Source: Candidatus Obscuribacterales bacterium
GTDB taxonomy: Bacteria; Cyanobacteriota; Vampirovibrionia; Obscuribacterales; Obscuribacteraceae
NCBI GenBank assembly: GCA_019747875.1
Contig: JAIEQI010000109.1
Location: 1 to 61,034, forward strand
DNA length: 61,034 nucleotides
Direction of reading: 5' to 3'
Below, piece by piece: positions 41,800 to 50,956 of the stretch. A program made the translations under genes and the position numbers. The stretch's first letter is position 1. Each line of letters opens with the position of its first letter. The notes under the pieces are model-generated. The model was given only the letters and a program-made list of their open reading frames with translations. It was not told where the DNA came from and made no database searches.

Positions 41800-43755
41800 C
41801 TATTGTTGAGACAGGTCCTTGATCAATGTACCACCCACAAGCTTCTCCAAACTGGCGCGGATGGATGTTTCATCTTCGGTTTCAGCGGACTCGAACAGGC
41901 GTTTTAGTTCGCGCTCTAGCAGTTCGCGGTCTGTTTCTTGTGGCTTGCCTACAAAAATTCCTTTGTAGCGTGTAGCCGTTAGTCCCTCTTCGGCTGTCAA
42001 CAGCTCTTCGTAGAGCTTTTCGCCAGGACGCAATCCGACGAATTTGATCTCGATATCTTGACCTGGTCGCAAACCGGATAGTCGTATTAGATCGTTGGCA
42101 AGATCTAGAATCTTTACCGGATTTCCCATATCGAGTACAAAAATATCGCCATGCGCGCCGAGGGCTCCGGCTTGAATAATGAGTTGCACCGCCTCTGGTA
42201 TCAGCATGAAGTATCGAACCGCATCAGGGTGCGTCACCGTCACAGGACCGCCCAGTTCAATCTGCTTGCGCCATGTGGGTATTACTGAGCCACGGCTGTC
42301 GAGTACGTTGCCGAAGCGAACGGCGCCGAAACGTGTTTTAGATCTTCGTGCAATGTCCTGCACTATTAATTCTGCTACGCGCTTACTTGCTCCCATAACG
42401 GAGGTCGGATTGACTGCTTTGTCGGTTGAAACCAGCACAAAATTTTCTACTTCGAATTCAGCTGACAAATTAGCCAGCGAGCGAGTCCCTCCAATGTTAT
42501 TCTTGATCGCCTCAGTAACGTTTCCTTCCATTAGTGGAACATGCTTGTGTGCTGCTGCGTGAAATACCACTTGTGGTTTGTGTTTCGAAAAGATGTTGTA
42601 CATTCTCTGGAAATCACGAATGTCGGCTATCAAGCTGGTCAGCTTTACCGGCTCTGGGCGACGTTTGAGCTCTTCCAAGATGGTGAAGATTGAGTTTTCA
42701 CCACGCCCAAGAAGAAGCAGCTCTTTTGGCTGAAAGCTCATGATCTGGCGGCAAAGTTCGCTGCCGATTGATCCGCCGGCTCCCGTGACAAGCACTGTCT
42801 TGCCTTCTATGTAGTGGGCGATAGAGGCTGTATCCAGCTGTACTTTTTCTCGTCCTAGCAAATCTTCCAGCGATACAGTTCGCAATTGATTTATGCTTAC
42901 GCGACCATCTATCAACTCAAACAAGCCGGGCAATATGCGAGTCTCAACTTCCGCCTCTCGGCAGATATCCACTATGCGCCTGATTTCTGAAGGCGGGGCT
43001 GACGGGATGGCAATGATCACTTGATCAACAAAGAGTGTTGAAATGTATTTCAACAATTGTGCGCTGGTACCATATACAGTGGCGTTGCCGATTCGCTTTC
43101 CAACCTTTCGGGGATCGTCATCGACAAATCCTATGACGTCGGTGCCCAGATCAAGCCTTAATGAAAGCTCCTTCGCTACCATTTGGCCTGCATCGCCGGC
43201 TCCGACCACAAGTGCGCGTTTCCGAACTGGTTGGCGCCAGTGCCGCCTTTGTTTGTGTTCCGTTTGCAATCTGCGCGCAACGCGAGCAGATACAATCAAC
43301 ATGAATGTCAGGATTGGCTCTAGTAAGATGATGCCATAGGAGAGCTGGTGATGCCCGATTGAGAGCAATCCAACCGCGCGGGCAATCATCAAAATTGTTG
43401 TAATACTGAGCGTCGCAACTCCGATTTCAATGACTTCAGCCAGACCCGTGTAACGCCAGAGCCTCGTATATACGCCGCAGATCCAATTGGAAATCAATCG
43501 GAGGCTGATGAACACCGGCAGCATGCAAAGGAACTGATGCCAGTGGATTCTGCTAGGAGAACCGTCAAAGCGAATCAAAAATGCCAGCAATAGTCCGAGG
43601 GCAACGAGCGCAGCATCCATCACAACTTGCAAGAGGCGAAGCCAGCGCACGCGGGCGATCCACGAGGTCTTTTCCTCAAGCACCTGGGCGCCTTGTACGG
43701 GCTTGTCTTCAGGCAACTTATCTGATGACTGTTGATTTCGGTCGTCGCTACTCAA
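41800..43755 (-). CDS. Membrane NDP-sugar epimerase/4,6-dehydratase (CapD/PglF/WbpM type)
   Basis: A 651-residue protein, the normal length for this class. Four membrane helices lie within residues about 33-150 (MDAALVALGLLLAFLIRF, FLCMLPVFISLRLI and two more). A first Rossmann-like domain follows (VVGAGDAGQMVAKEL, about 185-200), then the catalytic SDR domain with VTGAGGSIGSELCRQI (about 322-337), STDKAVNPTSVMGASKR and VRFGNVLDSRGSVIP. These enzymes make 4-keto-6-deoxy sugars from UDP-GlcNAc for capsule, LPS or glycoprotein glycans. I give no symbol because members differ in product. The TTG start is the only long option and has no clear SD. It is downstream of the kinase gene by 137 bp. Confidence 0.9.
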   Translation of the reverse strand: MSSDDRNQQSSDKLPEDKPVQGAQVLEEKTSWIARVRWLRLLQVVMDAALVALGLLLAFLIRFDGSPSRIHWHQFLCMLPVFISLRLISNWICGVYTRLWRYTGLAEVIEIGVATLSITTILMIARAVGLLSIGHHQLSYGIILLEPILTFMLIVSARVARRLQTEHKQRRHWRQPVRKRALVVGAGDAGQMVAKELSLRLDLGTDVIGFVDDDPRKVGKRIGNATVYGTSAQLLKYISTLFVDQVIIAIPSAPPSEIRRIVDICREAEVETRILPGLFELIDGRVSINQLRTVSLEDLLGREKVQLDTASIAHYIEGKTVLVTGAGGSIGSELCRQIMSFQPKELLLLGRGENSIFTILEELKRRPEPVKLTSLIADIRDFQRMYNIFSKHKPQVVFHAAAHKHVPLMEGNVTEAIKNNIGGTRSLANLSAEFEVENFVLVSTDKAVNPTSVMGASKRVAELIVQDIARRSKTRFGAVRFGNVLDSRGSVIPTWRKQIELGGPVTVTHPDAVRYFMLIPEAVQLIIQAGALGAHGDIFVLDMGNPVKILDLANDLIRLSGLRPGQDIEIKFVGLRPGEKLYEELLTAEEGLTATRYKGIFVGKPQETDRELLERELKRLFESAETEDETSIRASLEKLVGGTLIKDLSQQ

Positions 43756-43892
43756 GTTCTGAAAACCGGGTTATTGCAAGCTTCGAAGGACTTCCTTGAA
43801 AACTCTGAGAGCAGTCCGATTGCGCTTGTAGCCGCGGACGGCTTGCCAGGAAGCACGATAATACTAGCATGCAGCCCGTTGACAGGCATTGG

Positions 43893-46820
43893 TTAGGGCT
43901 TATCTTGTAATTTCCCTGAATAATCATGTCGTGCAAACTGCCGGGCGTATCTGTAAACGATGGCAGACTCTTTCTTCAACCCTGAGAGTGCCGATGCCAA
44001 CGCCAGTCGATCATATTCCCCAATGTTGAAGGCAAGCTTTGCAATACCTTTCTTGTAAAGTTGCAACAATACGCCCTGTGCTTCTTCTGCTTTGTGCTCC
44101 TCGAGCAGGCATTCGGCCTGCTGCAATTGCAGTCTATTTATCAAAGGGTCATTCTTGAATTTTGCCAAAGCAACTTTCATGACCTTTTGCGCAAGTTCCA
44201 TTTGATGATGAAACTTGCACGCTTCAACGAGGAAGAAATAATCGCCTGCTTCGGTCGAATACGAGAGAACCTGATTTACTGCTTGGTTGGGGTCACCGAG
44301 CTCAAACCAAAAATGCAGCGAACTAGATAAAACCTTGTCACCTCTTTCTTTGACTAGGTTCCGCTGCAATAACGTTCTTGCCTTGTCAAAAGATCCAGTG
44401 TTAATGTATAGCTCGGCAAGGTTATCGCTGGCGAATTCCGTCATTCGCTCATGGTCGGTAGTCGCCGTCATTAGAGTCTCAATGAATCTGATTGATGTTT
44501 TTGGAATGCTTGCAGAATGGAACCTGTAATGGATATCTTCTGCAAGAGTTGTTCTGAATTCTGACGAAAGATCTTTGAGATTATTCTTTGCGATAGATGC
44601 GGCAATCGCCACTGCCACGTTATCTACTGGTATCATGTCGGGGCGTTTTGCGATTGTATACAATAGCGCAATTTTTTGATTAGTCGTCAGTGTTGCAGAA
44701 AGCAGTTCTTCGCACAAATAGATCCCGTCAAAATGTGAGTCCACGGATGCTGAATGCCATTGCTTGAAAGTAGCTCTCGTTAACTGGTGTTTTGTGTGCC
44801 TTTTTGTACTCCGGTCCGGATATGTGATTCTCAGAAAGGCCAAAGCCAGTTGCGGCTTCTCTGCCGCCGCCGATGCTAGGGCGAGATATTGATAGACCGG
44901 TGAGTCAGCCTGTAACGAAGATGGGTGTCCGTGAACGCGATATATTTTCTCCAGCTTTATCGCCGCTTTGGAAGAACCTTCTGTTTCCAGGCAAAGCAGC
45001 GCGTCCTCTGCTTCCACACGTATCTGTTCATCGTTGTTTGGGTCCGGACCTATGATGTCCTTTACTGGATGATTAAAGGTTCTATGCCCGGACATTATGT
45101 TGTCGGTTCCCTCGGGCTGTTCCCTTATTTGTTTTACTTTCTGGAGCCGCTCAAAAAGATCATTGACTAGCTTTTGGGCTGTTTCATCAAAACCATACTT
45201 ACGCGCTGCTTTAGAAAGCGTTATCAGATCCGCCAGGCTGACGTAATAATGGAGCGCTTTGTTAAAATCGAAAGCCCTGCGCCCCGGTTCTCCTTTCTTT
45301 ATAAAATTTGGGAGATCTAGTTTTCTTTCTGCACTAGCAATTATATCCATATGCAGATCTTCAAGTTTTATTTGGTCGCGCTGATCCGCAAATTTGTGAC
45401 CTGCTATGACTAAAAGCTTTTCTGCCTGTGTGATTTTGCCGAACAAATAATTGATTCGTGCTGCATACAAATATGCGAGGTACAGCTGATTGTATTCCGC
45501 GGCTTTTTCTCGACCATTAGCCGCTTCAGGCGTCTTTACGAAACGCAAGTCTTCAATACTTCTGTTGAACACGGACGCGGCTGTGTTGGGGTAACCACTG
45601 AACATCAGTGCAAAGCCCAGTTTTCCTAGTACAACGGATTTCTCCAGATTATTAAGGTCTTGATAGTTATCGCGATAAACTTGATTCAATCGGTAGGCAT
45701 CACCAACATTGTCTGTGCCTGTTATGGCGTTCACCGCCGTGGCTAATTTTGTTGATGCCGTCTGTTTGCTCCGCTTTGCCACCACCTTGAATGCTTTGGA
45801 GTTTTGCAGAAGGCTCCAAGAGAACAACAGCACTAAGCTGATCATTGCCAGTGCTGCGATCAGGTAAACCGATTTGCGCTTGCTTGTTGTTTTTGGATAC
45901 TTCTTCCCATCGGCAGAATTCGGATTTTTCCTTTGATCGCGCTTGTGCTCCCCCGCTACCTTGGCTTCGTCCGGTAAATCTGATGCGAGATCAGTTAGTT
46001 CTATACAGAAGTCGTCAGCGCTAAGAAATCTCTGCAGCGGTTCTTTACTAAGTCCTTTTTGAAGTAACTGATTGACACGCACATTTAGACTTGTCGGCAG
46101 TTTCAGTTTCAACTCCGGCGCCATTTCATTACTTTGCTTGTAGAGCATACCGAGAGCGTTATCCGCCTCAAACGGTCCTTTACCTGCCAGCATTTGGTAT
46201 AGACATAAGGTGAGTGAATAAATGTCACTGTATTTGGTGGCGGGAGCCCCTCTTGCTTGTTCCGGACTCATGAATTCTGGTGTGCCGATAAGCTCACCTG
46301 TGCTTGTAAGTTTCTGGCTGCTACTATCGGGAGTCCTGGCAAGTCCAAAGTCGATTATCTTTGCCGAATTTGGCGCAGGGGTATCGGAGATCATGATGTT
46401 ACCCGGCTTTAGATCTCGGTGAACGATGCCATTTTGATGAATGTACTCCAGTGCCGCGCTTAATTGGGCGCTTATTTTCAGCGAATCGGCAAGGGAGAGC
46501 GTGCCTCGGTCATTCAACAATCCTTTGAGGGTCTGACCCCGAATAAACTCCATTACTATGTAAAGCAGCCCTTCGTGAGACTGCCCCAGGTGATAGATTG
46601 TCACGATATTCGGGTGTGACAGTCTCCCTAGAGCTTTTGCCTCGCGAAGAAATCTCAATTTGAACTCTGCATCCTCTGAATATTTTTCATGCAAAATTTT
46701 CAAGGCAACAATACGCTTGCAGTCCACTTGCAGCGCTTTGTATACCGTTCCGAGACCGCCTGAGCCAATGCACTCCAGAAGTTCGAACTTCTCTTCGAAA
46801 ATCTGGCCAGCGACAAGCAT
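43893..46820 (-). CDS. Membrane Ser/Thr protein kinase with C-terminal helical repeats
   Basis: A 975-residue protein with GAGG before the ATG. The Hanks-type kinase domain (residues about 11-275) is complete: IGSGGLGTVYKAL (18-30), Lys41 in VALKIL, Glu in the C-helix, HRDLKPGNIM (134-143), DFGL (157-160) and TPEFMSPEQARG. A membrane helix follows (VYLIAALAMISLVLLFSWSLL, about 328-348). The remaining 600 residues are TPR-like helices (for example DNLAELYINTGSFDKARTLL) on the outer side of the membrane. It is probably an active sensor kinase whose extracytoplasmic repeats read an envelope signal. It lies 23 bp after the rhomboid-like gene and is probably cotranscribed with it. Confidence 0.92.
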   Translation of the reverse strand: MLVAGQIFEEKFELLECIGSGGLGTVYKALQVDCKRIVALKILHEKYSEDAEFKLRFLREAKALGRLSHPNIVTIYHLGQSHEGLLYIVMEFIRGQTLKGLLNDRGTLSLADSLKISAQLSAALEYIHQNGIVHRDLKPGNIMISDTPAPNSAKIIDFGLARTPDSSSQKLTSTGELIGTPEFMSPEQARGAPATKYSDIYSLTLCLYQMLAGKGPFEADNALGMLYKQSNEMAPELKLKLPTSLNVRVNQLLQKGLSKEPLQRFLSADDFCIELTDLASDLPDEAKVAGEHKRDQRKNPNSADGKKYPKTTSKRKSVYLIAALAMISLVLLFSWSLLQNSKAFKVVAKRSKQTASTKLATAVNAITGTDNVGDAYRLNQVYRDNYQDLNNLEKSVVLGKLGFALMFSGYPNTAASVFNRSIEDLRFVKTPEAANGREKAAEYNQLYLAYLYAARINYLFGKITQAEKLLVIAGHKFADQRDQIKLEDLHMDIIASAERKLDLPNFIKKGEPGRRAFDFNKALHYYVSLADLITLSKAARKYGFDETAQKLVNDLFERLQKVKQIREQPEGTDNIMSGHRTFNHPVKDIIGPDPNNDEQIRVEAEDALLCLETEGSSKAAIKLEKIYRVHGHPSSLQADSPVYQYLALASAAAEKPQLALAFLRITYPDRSTKRHTKHQLTRATFKQWHSASVDSHFDGIYLCEELLSATLTTNQKIALLYTIAKRPDMIPVDNVAVAIAASIAKNNLKDLSSEFRTTLAEDIHYRFHSASIPKTSIRFIETLMTATTDHERMTEFASDNLAELYINTGSFDKARTLLQRNLVKERGDKVLSSSLHFWFELGDPNQAVNQVLSYSTEAGDYFFLVEACKFHHQMELAQKVMKVALAKFKNDPLINRLQLQQAECLLEEHKAEEAQGVLLQLYKKGIAKLAFNIGEYDRLALASALSGLKKESAIVYRYARQFARHDYSGKLQDKP

Positions 46821-46843
46821 TTGTTGTGCCTCATGCTGGCAGT

Positions 46844-47848
46844 TTAGTACTGCTTATCTTTTTTCTCGGTTGGTTGAAGACCTTTAGCAATCCAGTCTTT
46901 GCATACATCGAGCGGAACGCCGATCAATTTTGATGTTCCCTCGACGGCTTGTTTGTGATTCATATCCAGCGCGCGCAATTCTTTGTACTGCAGCACAGCT
47001 TGCATTTGCATGTCGCTGGATTCTCGTCGCATTTTCGGTTTGAAAACTATATTGATGAGAATGTAGGACGTGAACACTCCCAGAAGTGTGGATTGTACAG
47101 CCGCCAATGGACGAAATGCCATGACGCTGTCTCCTAGTATGGTCCCAAGAAACATGCGGCGAATATTGCTCATCAGCCCGATGTGAGTGAAATTGACCAG
47201 CTCAGTGCTGCCCATGCTGCAAATGAGGTATAGCAATGCCTCGTAAACCAGAAAAATGGAGACATAGACCCAGGGCGAAACCCAAGGTAGCTTTAGCATT
47301 CGCTTCTTTTCAGAATCGTGCTCGTTGTCTTCGTCGTAGACTTTCCAGGGCAGCTTTTTCCATTCAGCCGGTTTGAATGGTTTCTTCGGCTTGAACACCA
47401 GATAACCGCCAAGTAGATAGAAGAAAAACATGCTTGGTCCGATAAACTTTTGGGCTGGGGTTGCAAATTCACCATAACAAAGAATCGCCCAGCTTCCCAA
47501 TATGCCTAAAAAGACGAAGACAGGATAGCGCCAGCTGATCAAAGTTTTCTCGCAAAGGCTTCCCAAAATCCAGAGAAAGCCAGCGTTAATGGCGAAACTT
47601 GCTGGACCCAGTTGGCTGAGTGCAGAGGTGAATGAGGCGCCAAGCAGTGCCATGATGTTGGTTTTCTCGAGTGCCGAATAGAACTTTTGAGCCGTCATCG
47701 CATGATCGAAAACCCATCGATCATAGGCAAAGCCTTTGCTTGGGTCGCCTACAAAGGCTATCGTTGAGAGCAACAGCAAAGCGGTAATCACCGGCTTAAC
47801 TTCCGGTGGCTTTAGTAATTCGCGTTTTCGTTGAGCGCTTGTGGTCAT
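46844..47848 (-). CDS. Rhomboid-like multi-pass membrane protein
   Basis: A 334-residue protein with about six hydrophobic helices: ITALLLLSTIAFVGD, ALLGASFTSALSQ through FAINAGFLWILGSL, PVFVFLGILGSWAILCYG, FFFYLLGGYLVF, WVYVSIFLVYEALLYLI and SVMAFRPLAAVQSTLLGVFTSYILI. The order and the GPSM (after KFI) and THIGLMSN motifs recall the rhomboid Ser (GxSx) and His (HxxG) positions, but loop lengths differ, with a 50-residue charged insertion after helix 4. The Ser-His dyad is therefore only a possibility. The C-terminal 60 residues form a cytoplasmic helical tail resembling UBA-like modules. Encoded 23 bp before the kinase gene and 91 bp after leuS. Confidence 0.65.
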   Translation of the reverse strand: MTTSAQRKRELLKPPEVKPVITALLLLSTIAFVGDPSKGFAYDRWVFDHAMTAQKFYSALEKTNIMALLGASFTSALSQLGPASFAINAGFLWILGSLCEKTLISWRYPVFVFLGILGSWAILCYGEFATPAQKFIGPSMFFFYLLGGYLVFKPKKPFKPAEWKKLPWKVYDEDNEHDSEKKRMLKLPWVSPWVYVSIFLVYEALLYLICSMGSTELVNFTHIGLMSNIRRMFLGTILGDSVMAFRPLAAVQSTLLGVFTSYILINIVFKPKMRRESSDMQMQAVLQYKELRALDMNHKQAVEGTSKLIGVPLDVCKDWIAKGLQPTEKKDKQY

Positions 47849-47939
47849 AGTAATTGAATAAATCTACCTTCAAGAGATCTTATTGTCAAAGTATACCCTG
47901 ACAACATTATCAATCCTTCCTTTCCCACAAGTCTGCTGA

Positions 47940-50609
47940 TTAAACGACGATATTGACCAGGCGGTCCTTTACGAAGATGACCTTTTTCGGCGTTTGCCCT
48001 TCCACTTTCTTTTTAATCTTCTCGTCTTCGAAGGCGGTGGTCTTGGCTTCCTCTTCGCTTATTCCGCGTTTAACCATCGTCTTGCTGATAATCTTGCCGT
48101 TAACTTGCAAGACCAGCTCGATTTCGTCCGCCGTGGTCAACTCCTCGACGAACCCTGGCCATTCGGCCACGTGAATCGATGCGATGGTCGCGCCACCGTT
48201 CTGGGAGCCGTTTCCGTCTGAGCCTTCAGCGGCGAATCCGCATTCTTGATAGAGCTCTTCACAGAGGTGAGGAGCCATTGGAGCCAAGAGGAGCAAGAGG
48301 CTGCGAATGGAAAAGGCGAGAACTTCTTTGTCTTTTTCGCTGCAATTAGCCAGGTCAGAGCTTGCTGCGCCTGATTGTCCGCCGGTTGCCACGGCGACGC
48401 CACCCTTGGATTCGGTTGAACCGCCGCCGCCGGATGTGGCGACGAATCCATAGAGTGCATTGACGAGTTCCATGCAGCGGGCGATTGCTGTATTGAAGGA
48501 GAATCGCTCTCTAGACAAATCATCGGTCACAGCTTTTATCGTTTTGTGAGTGACTTGCAGCAAAGCCTTGCTGTTGGAGTTCAGACCTTCGAAGCTACTG
48601 ATTCCGGTTTTGCCGAAGTATTTCTTTGTTTTCGAGCCCTTGCCCAGTACGTTTGCGTCGAGCAAATCTTGCACCATACGCCAGATTCTGCCAAGGAAGC
48701 GGAACTGCCCGACTGCACCTTCTTCAGACCACTCCAGTTCTTGTTCGGGTGGGGCTGCGAAAAGCGTGAACAAGCGCGCGGCATCGGCGCCGTACTTCTT
48801 AAAGAAGTCGGTAGTGCCGACGACGTTTCCACGAGACTTGGACATCTTTTCAATGCGCCCGGAAATTGTGGAGTGCTTCACTACCATCCCTTGCGAGAGG
48901 AGGTTTGTGAAAGGCTCGTCGCATGAAACCAGACCGCAATCGCGCAACGCTTTCGTGAAAAATCGCGAATACAGCAAGTGGAGGATAGCGTGCTCGATGC
49001 CGCCAACGTACTGGTCGACGGGCATCCAGTAATCTACCTTCTTTTTGTCGAAGGCAACTTTGGTGTTCTTTGCGTCTGCGTAGCGAAGGAAATACCAGCT
49101 GGAATCGATGAATGTGTCCATCGTGTCTGTTTCGCGCCGCGCTGGTCCCCCACAGCCCGGGCAGCTCACGTCGAGCCAGGCTTGATTTTTTCCGAGTGGT
49201 GAACCACCCTCGCCCGTGAATTCAACGTCGAGGGGGAGAACAACCGGCAGGTCTTGTTCTTTGACAGGCACGACGCCGCACTTTTCGCAATGAACCAATG
49301 GAATCGGGCAGCCCCAATAACGCTGACGGCTGATCAGCCAGTCTCGAAGCCTGTACTGGACACGTGGTCCGCCGCTTTGATTTTGGGCAGCCCAATCTGT
49401 CATCTTCTGTTTGGCTTCTTCGTTGCTTAGTCCATTGAAGTTGCCGGAGTTGATCATGGTTCCGTCTTCGGTGTAGGCTGCTTTCAATTCGCCCGAAGCT
49501 TCGCCTGTCGGTGAAATTACTTCGGTGATCGGCAAATTGAATTTCTTCGCGAATGCAAAGTCTCTTTCGTCATGAGCAGGCACGCCCATGACTGCGCCAG
49601 TGCCATAGCTCATCAATACGTAGTCGGCGACCCAAATTGGAACGATGTCGCCGTTAAATGGATTGACTACAAATGAACCTGTTGGGACACCGGTTTTGTC
49701 CTTGTCGGTGGTCATGCGATCAAGCTCTGACTTGAGCTTGGATTCTTTTACGTAATTCTCGACCGCTTCTTTGTTTTCGGGCGTTGTCAGTTCCTGAACG
49801 AGCGGATTCTCTGGTGCGAGCACGACGTAGCTGACACCAAATACGGTGTCGGGTCTTGTCGTGAAAACGGTAATTTTTACGTTCGGTTTGCTCTCGACTG
49901 TAAATTGAAGTTCGGCGCCGACTGATTTGCCGATCCAATTCTTTTGCATCAAGCAGACGCGTTCGGGCCAGCCTTTGAGCAAATCGAGGTCCTGCAACAA
50001 CGGCTCTGTGTATGCAGTGATTTTGAGGAACCACTGCGCCATCATTTTTTGTTCAACGGTAGTTTCCGGATGTCTCCAGCAGGCGCCGTTTTCCACTTGC
50101 TCATTTGCAAGGACGGTGGCGCAATCCGGGCACCAATTCACCGGCGCGCTCTTTCGATAGACGAGTCCCTTCTCATAGAATTTGAGAAGTACCCACTGCG
50201 TCCAGTGATAGTATTCAACGTCGCAAGTATTGACTTCGCGATCCCAGTCGTAGCTCGTGCCGAGCTTCTTGAGCTGTTCATCGCGCATGTATTTGATGTT
50301 GGATTTCGTCCATGATTCCGGATGAAGTTTTCTCTTAATGGCTGCGTTCTCTGCGGGCAAACCGAAAGCGTCCCAGCCCATCGGATTCAATACGTTGAAA
50401 CCGAGCATGCGCTTATGTCTGCTAATGACGTCGCTGATTGTGTAAACGCGCATGTGACCCATGTGCAAATCGCCTGATGGGTACGGAAACATAACGAGCG
50501 AGTAAAATTTCGGGCGACTATCATTGTCAATCGCCTTGTAGATACCCAGGTTTTCCCACTCCGCTTGCCATTTCTCTTCAATTTGCTGCGGATTGTATTG
50601 AGTACCCAT
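47940..50609 (-). CDS. leuS: Leucyl-tRNA synthetase
   Basis: An 889-residue class I synthetase; GGAGG lies 5 bp before the ATG. HMGH (residues 49-52, in PYPSGDLHMGHMRV) and KMSKS (about 587-591) form the ATP site. The editing domain (about 230-430) has TTRPDTVFGVSYVVLAPEN and MGVPAHDERDFAFAKKF, so mischarged Ile/Val/norvaline removal should be intact. Zinc-ribbon pairs (CPDC, CEKC, CPGC) are present. In the anticodon-binding region a Gly/Ser-rich run of about 30 residues (about 722-753, with SGGGGSTESKGGV) and a shorter one (GSDGNGSQNGG) look like lineage-specific insertions. Monocistronic or first of the leuS/rhomboid/kinase set. Confidence 0.97.
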   Translation of the reverse strand: MGTQYNPQQIEEKWQAEWENLGIYKAIDNDSRPKFYSLVMFPYPSGDLHMGHMRVYTISDVISRHKRMLGFNVLNPMGWDAFGLPAENAAIKRKLHPESWTKSNIKYMRDEQLKKLGTSYDWDREVNTCDVEYYHWTQWVLLKFYEKGLVYRKSAPVNWCPDCATVLANEQVENGACWRHPETTVEQKMMAQWFLKITAYTEPLLQDLDLLKGWPERVCLMQKNWIGKSVGAELQFTVESKPNVKITVFTTRPDTVFGVSYVVLAPENPLVQELTTPENKEAVENYVKESKLKSELDRMTTDKDKTGVPTGSFVVNPFNGDIVPIWVADYVLMSYGTGAVMGVPAHDERDFAFAKKFNLPITEVISPTGEASGELKAAYTEDGTMINSGNFNGLSNEEAKQKMTDWAAQNQSGGPRVQYRLRDWLISRQRYWGCPIPLVHCEKCGVVPVKEQDLPVVLPLDVEFTGEGGSPLGKNQAWLDVSCPGCGGPARRETDTMDTFIDSSWYFLRYADAKNTKVAFDKKKVDYWMPVDQYVGGIEHAILHLLYSRFFTKALRDCGLVSCDEPFTNLLSQGMVVKHSTISGRIEKMSKSRGNVVGTTDFFKKYGADAARLFTLFAAPPEQELEWSEEGAVGQFRFLGRIWRMVQDLLDANVLGKGSKTKKYFGKTGISSFEGLNSNSKALLQVTHKTIKAVTDDLSRERFSFNTAIARCMELVNALYGFVATSGGGGSTESKGGVAVATGGQSGAASSDLANCSEKDKEVLAFSIRSLLLLLAPMAPHLCEELYQECGFAAEGSDGNGSQNGGATIASIHVAEWPGFVEELTTADEIELVLQVNGKIISKTMVKRGISEEEAKTTAFEDEKIKKKVEGQTPKKVIFVKDRLVNIVV

Positions 50610-50643
50610 TCGAACCTCCGATTACTTGGGAGCGCTTCGCTTT

Positions 50644-50681
50644 GTTCGATCCCGGGAGCGCCGGCATCTTGCCGGCTTCGA
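50644..50681 (+). repeat. Full copy of the dispersed palindromic repeat
   Basis: TTCGATCCCGGGAGCGCC then GGCATCTTGCCGGCTTCGAA: the cleanest single copy in the window. It lies 35 bp upstream of the leuS start, between leuS and tyrS (divergent). Confidence 0.97.
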
Positions 50682-50819
50682 AGTTCCAGAGCGATTCGCT
50701 AGCTGCCTTTAATCCGTTCAATGCCTTGCTTAAAAGCGGGATTTACTAAGAGTATGGTTGTGTACCTGTCATTGGTCCATCGCTTCACAGCGGCGGCGTG
50801 ACACGACGATGCATACCAC

Positions 50820-50890
50820 AGGCTAAGAATCTTAGCCTACACCGGCGGACGGGGCAAGAAAAAACACCTGACATGCTAAGATTCTTAGCC
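50820..50890. promoter_or_regulatory. Twin quasi-palindromes upstream of tyrS
   Basis: AGGCTAAGAATCTTAGCCT (50820-50838) is a 19-bp palindrome except for its centre, and GCTAAGATTCTTAGC (50875-50889) is the same element reversed, 55 bp later. The pair flanks a C/A-rich stretch. This could be a double operator, or one element duplicated. I see no T-box features. It overlaps a long in-frame extension of tyrS that I regard as non-coding. The gap 50610-50956 otherwise has only the dispersed repeat. Confidence 0.5.
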
Positions 50891-50956
50891 TCAGATTACG
50901 AGATGTGGCTTGATAACCGTTGGGCGCGCATTGGCGCACCTTCTGACAAAGGGGTA

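Noticed and set aside
50798..50956. N-terminal extension of TyrRS from GTG 50798
   Set aside because: It would add 53 unconserved residues and run across the twin palindromes; the ATG at 50957 has an SD and gives the family length.
50610..50956. T-box riboswitch upstream of tyrS
   Set aside because: I see no T-box core, specifier loop arrangement or terminator/antiterminator pair; the palindromes fit an operator or simple hairpin better.
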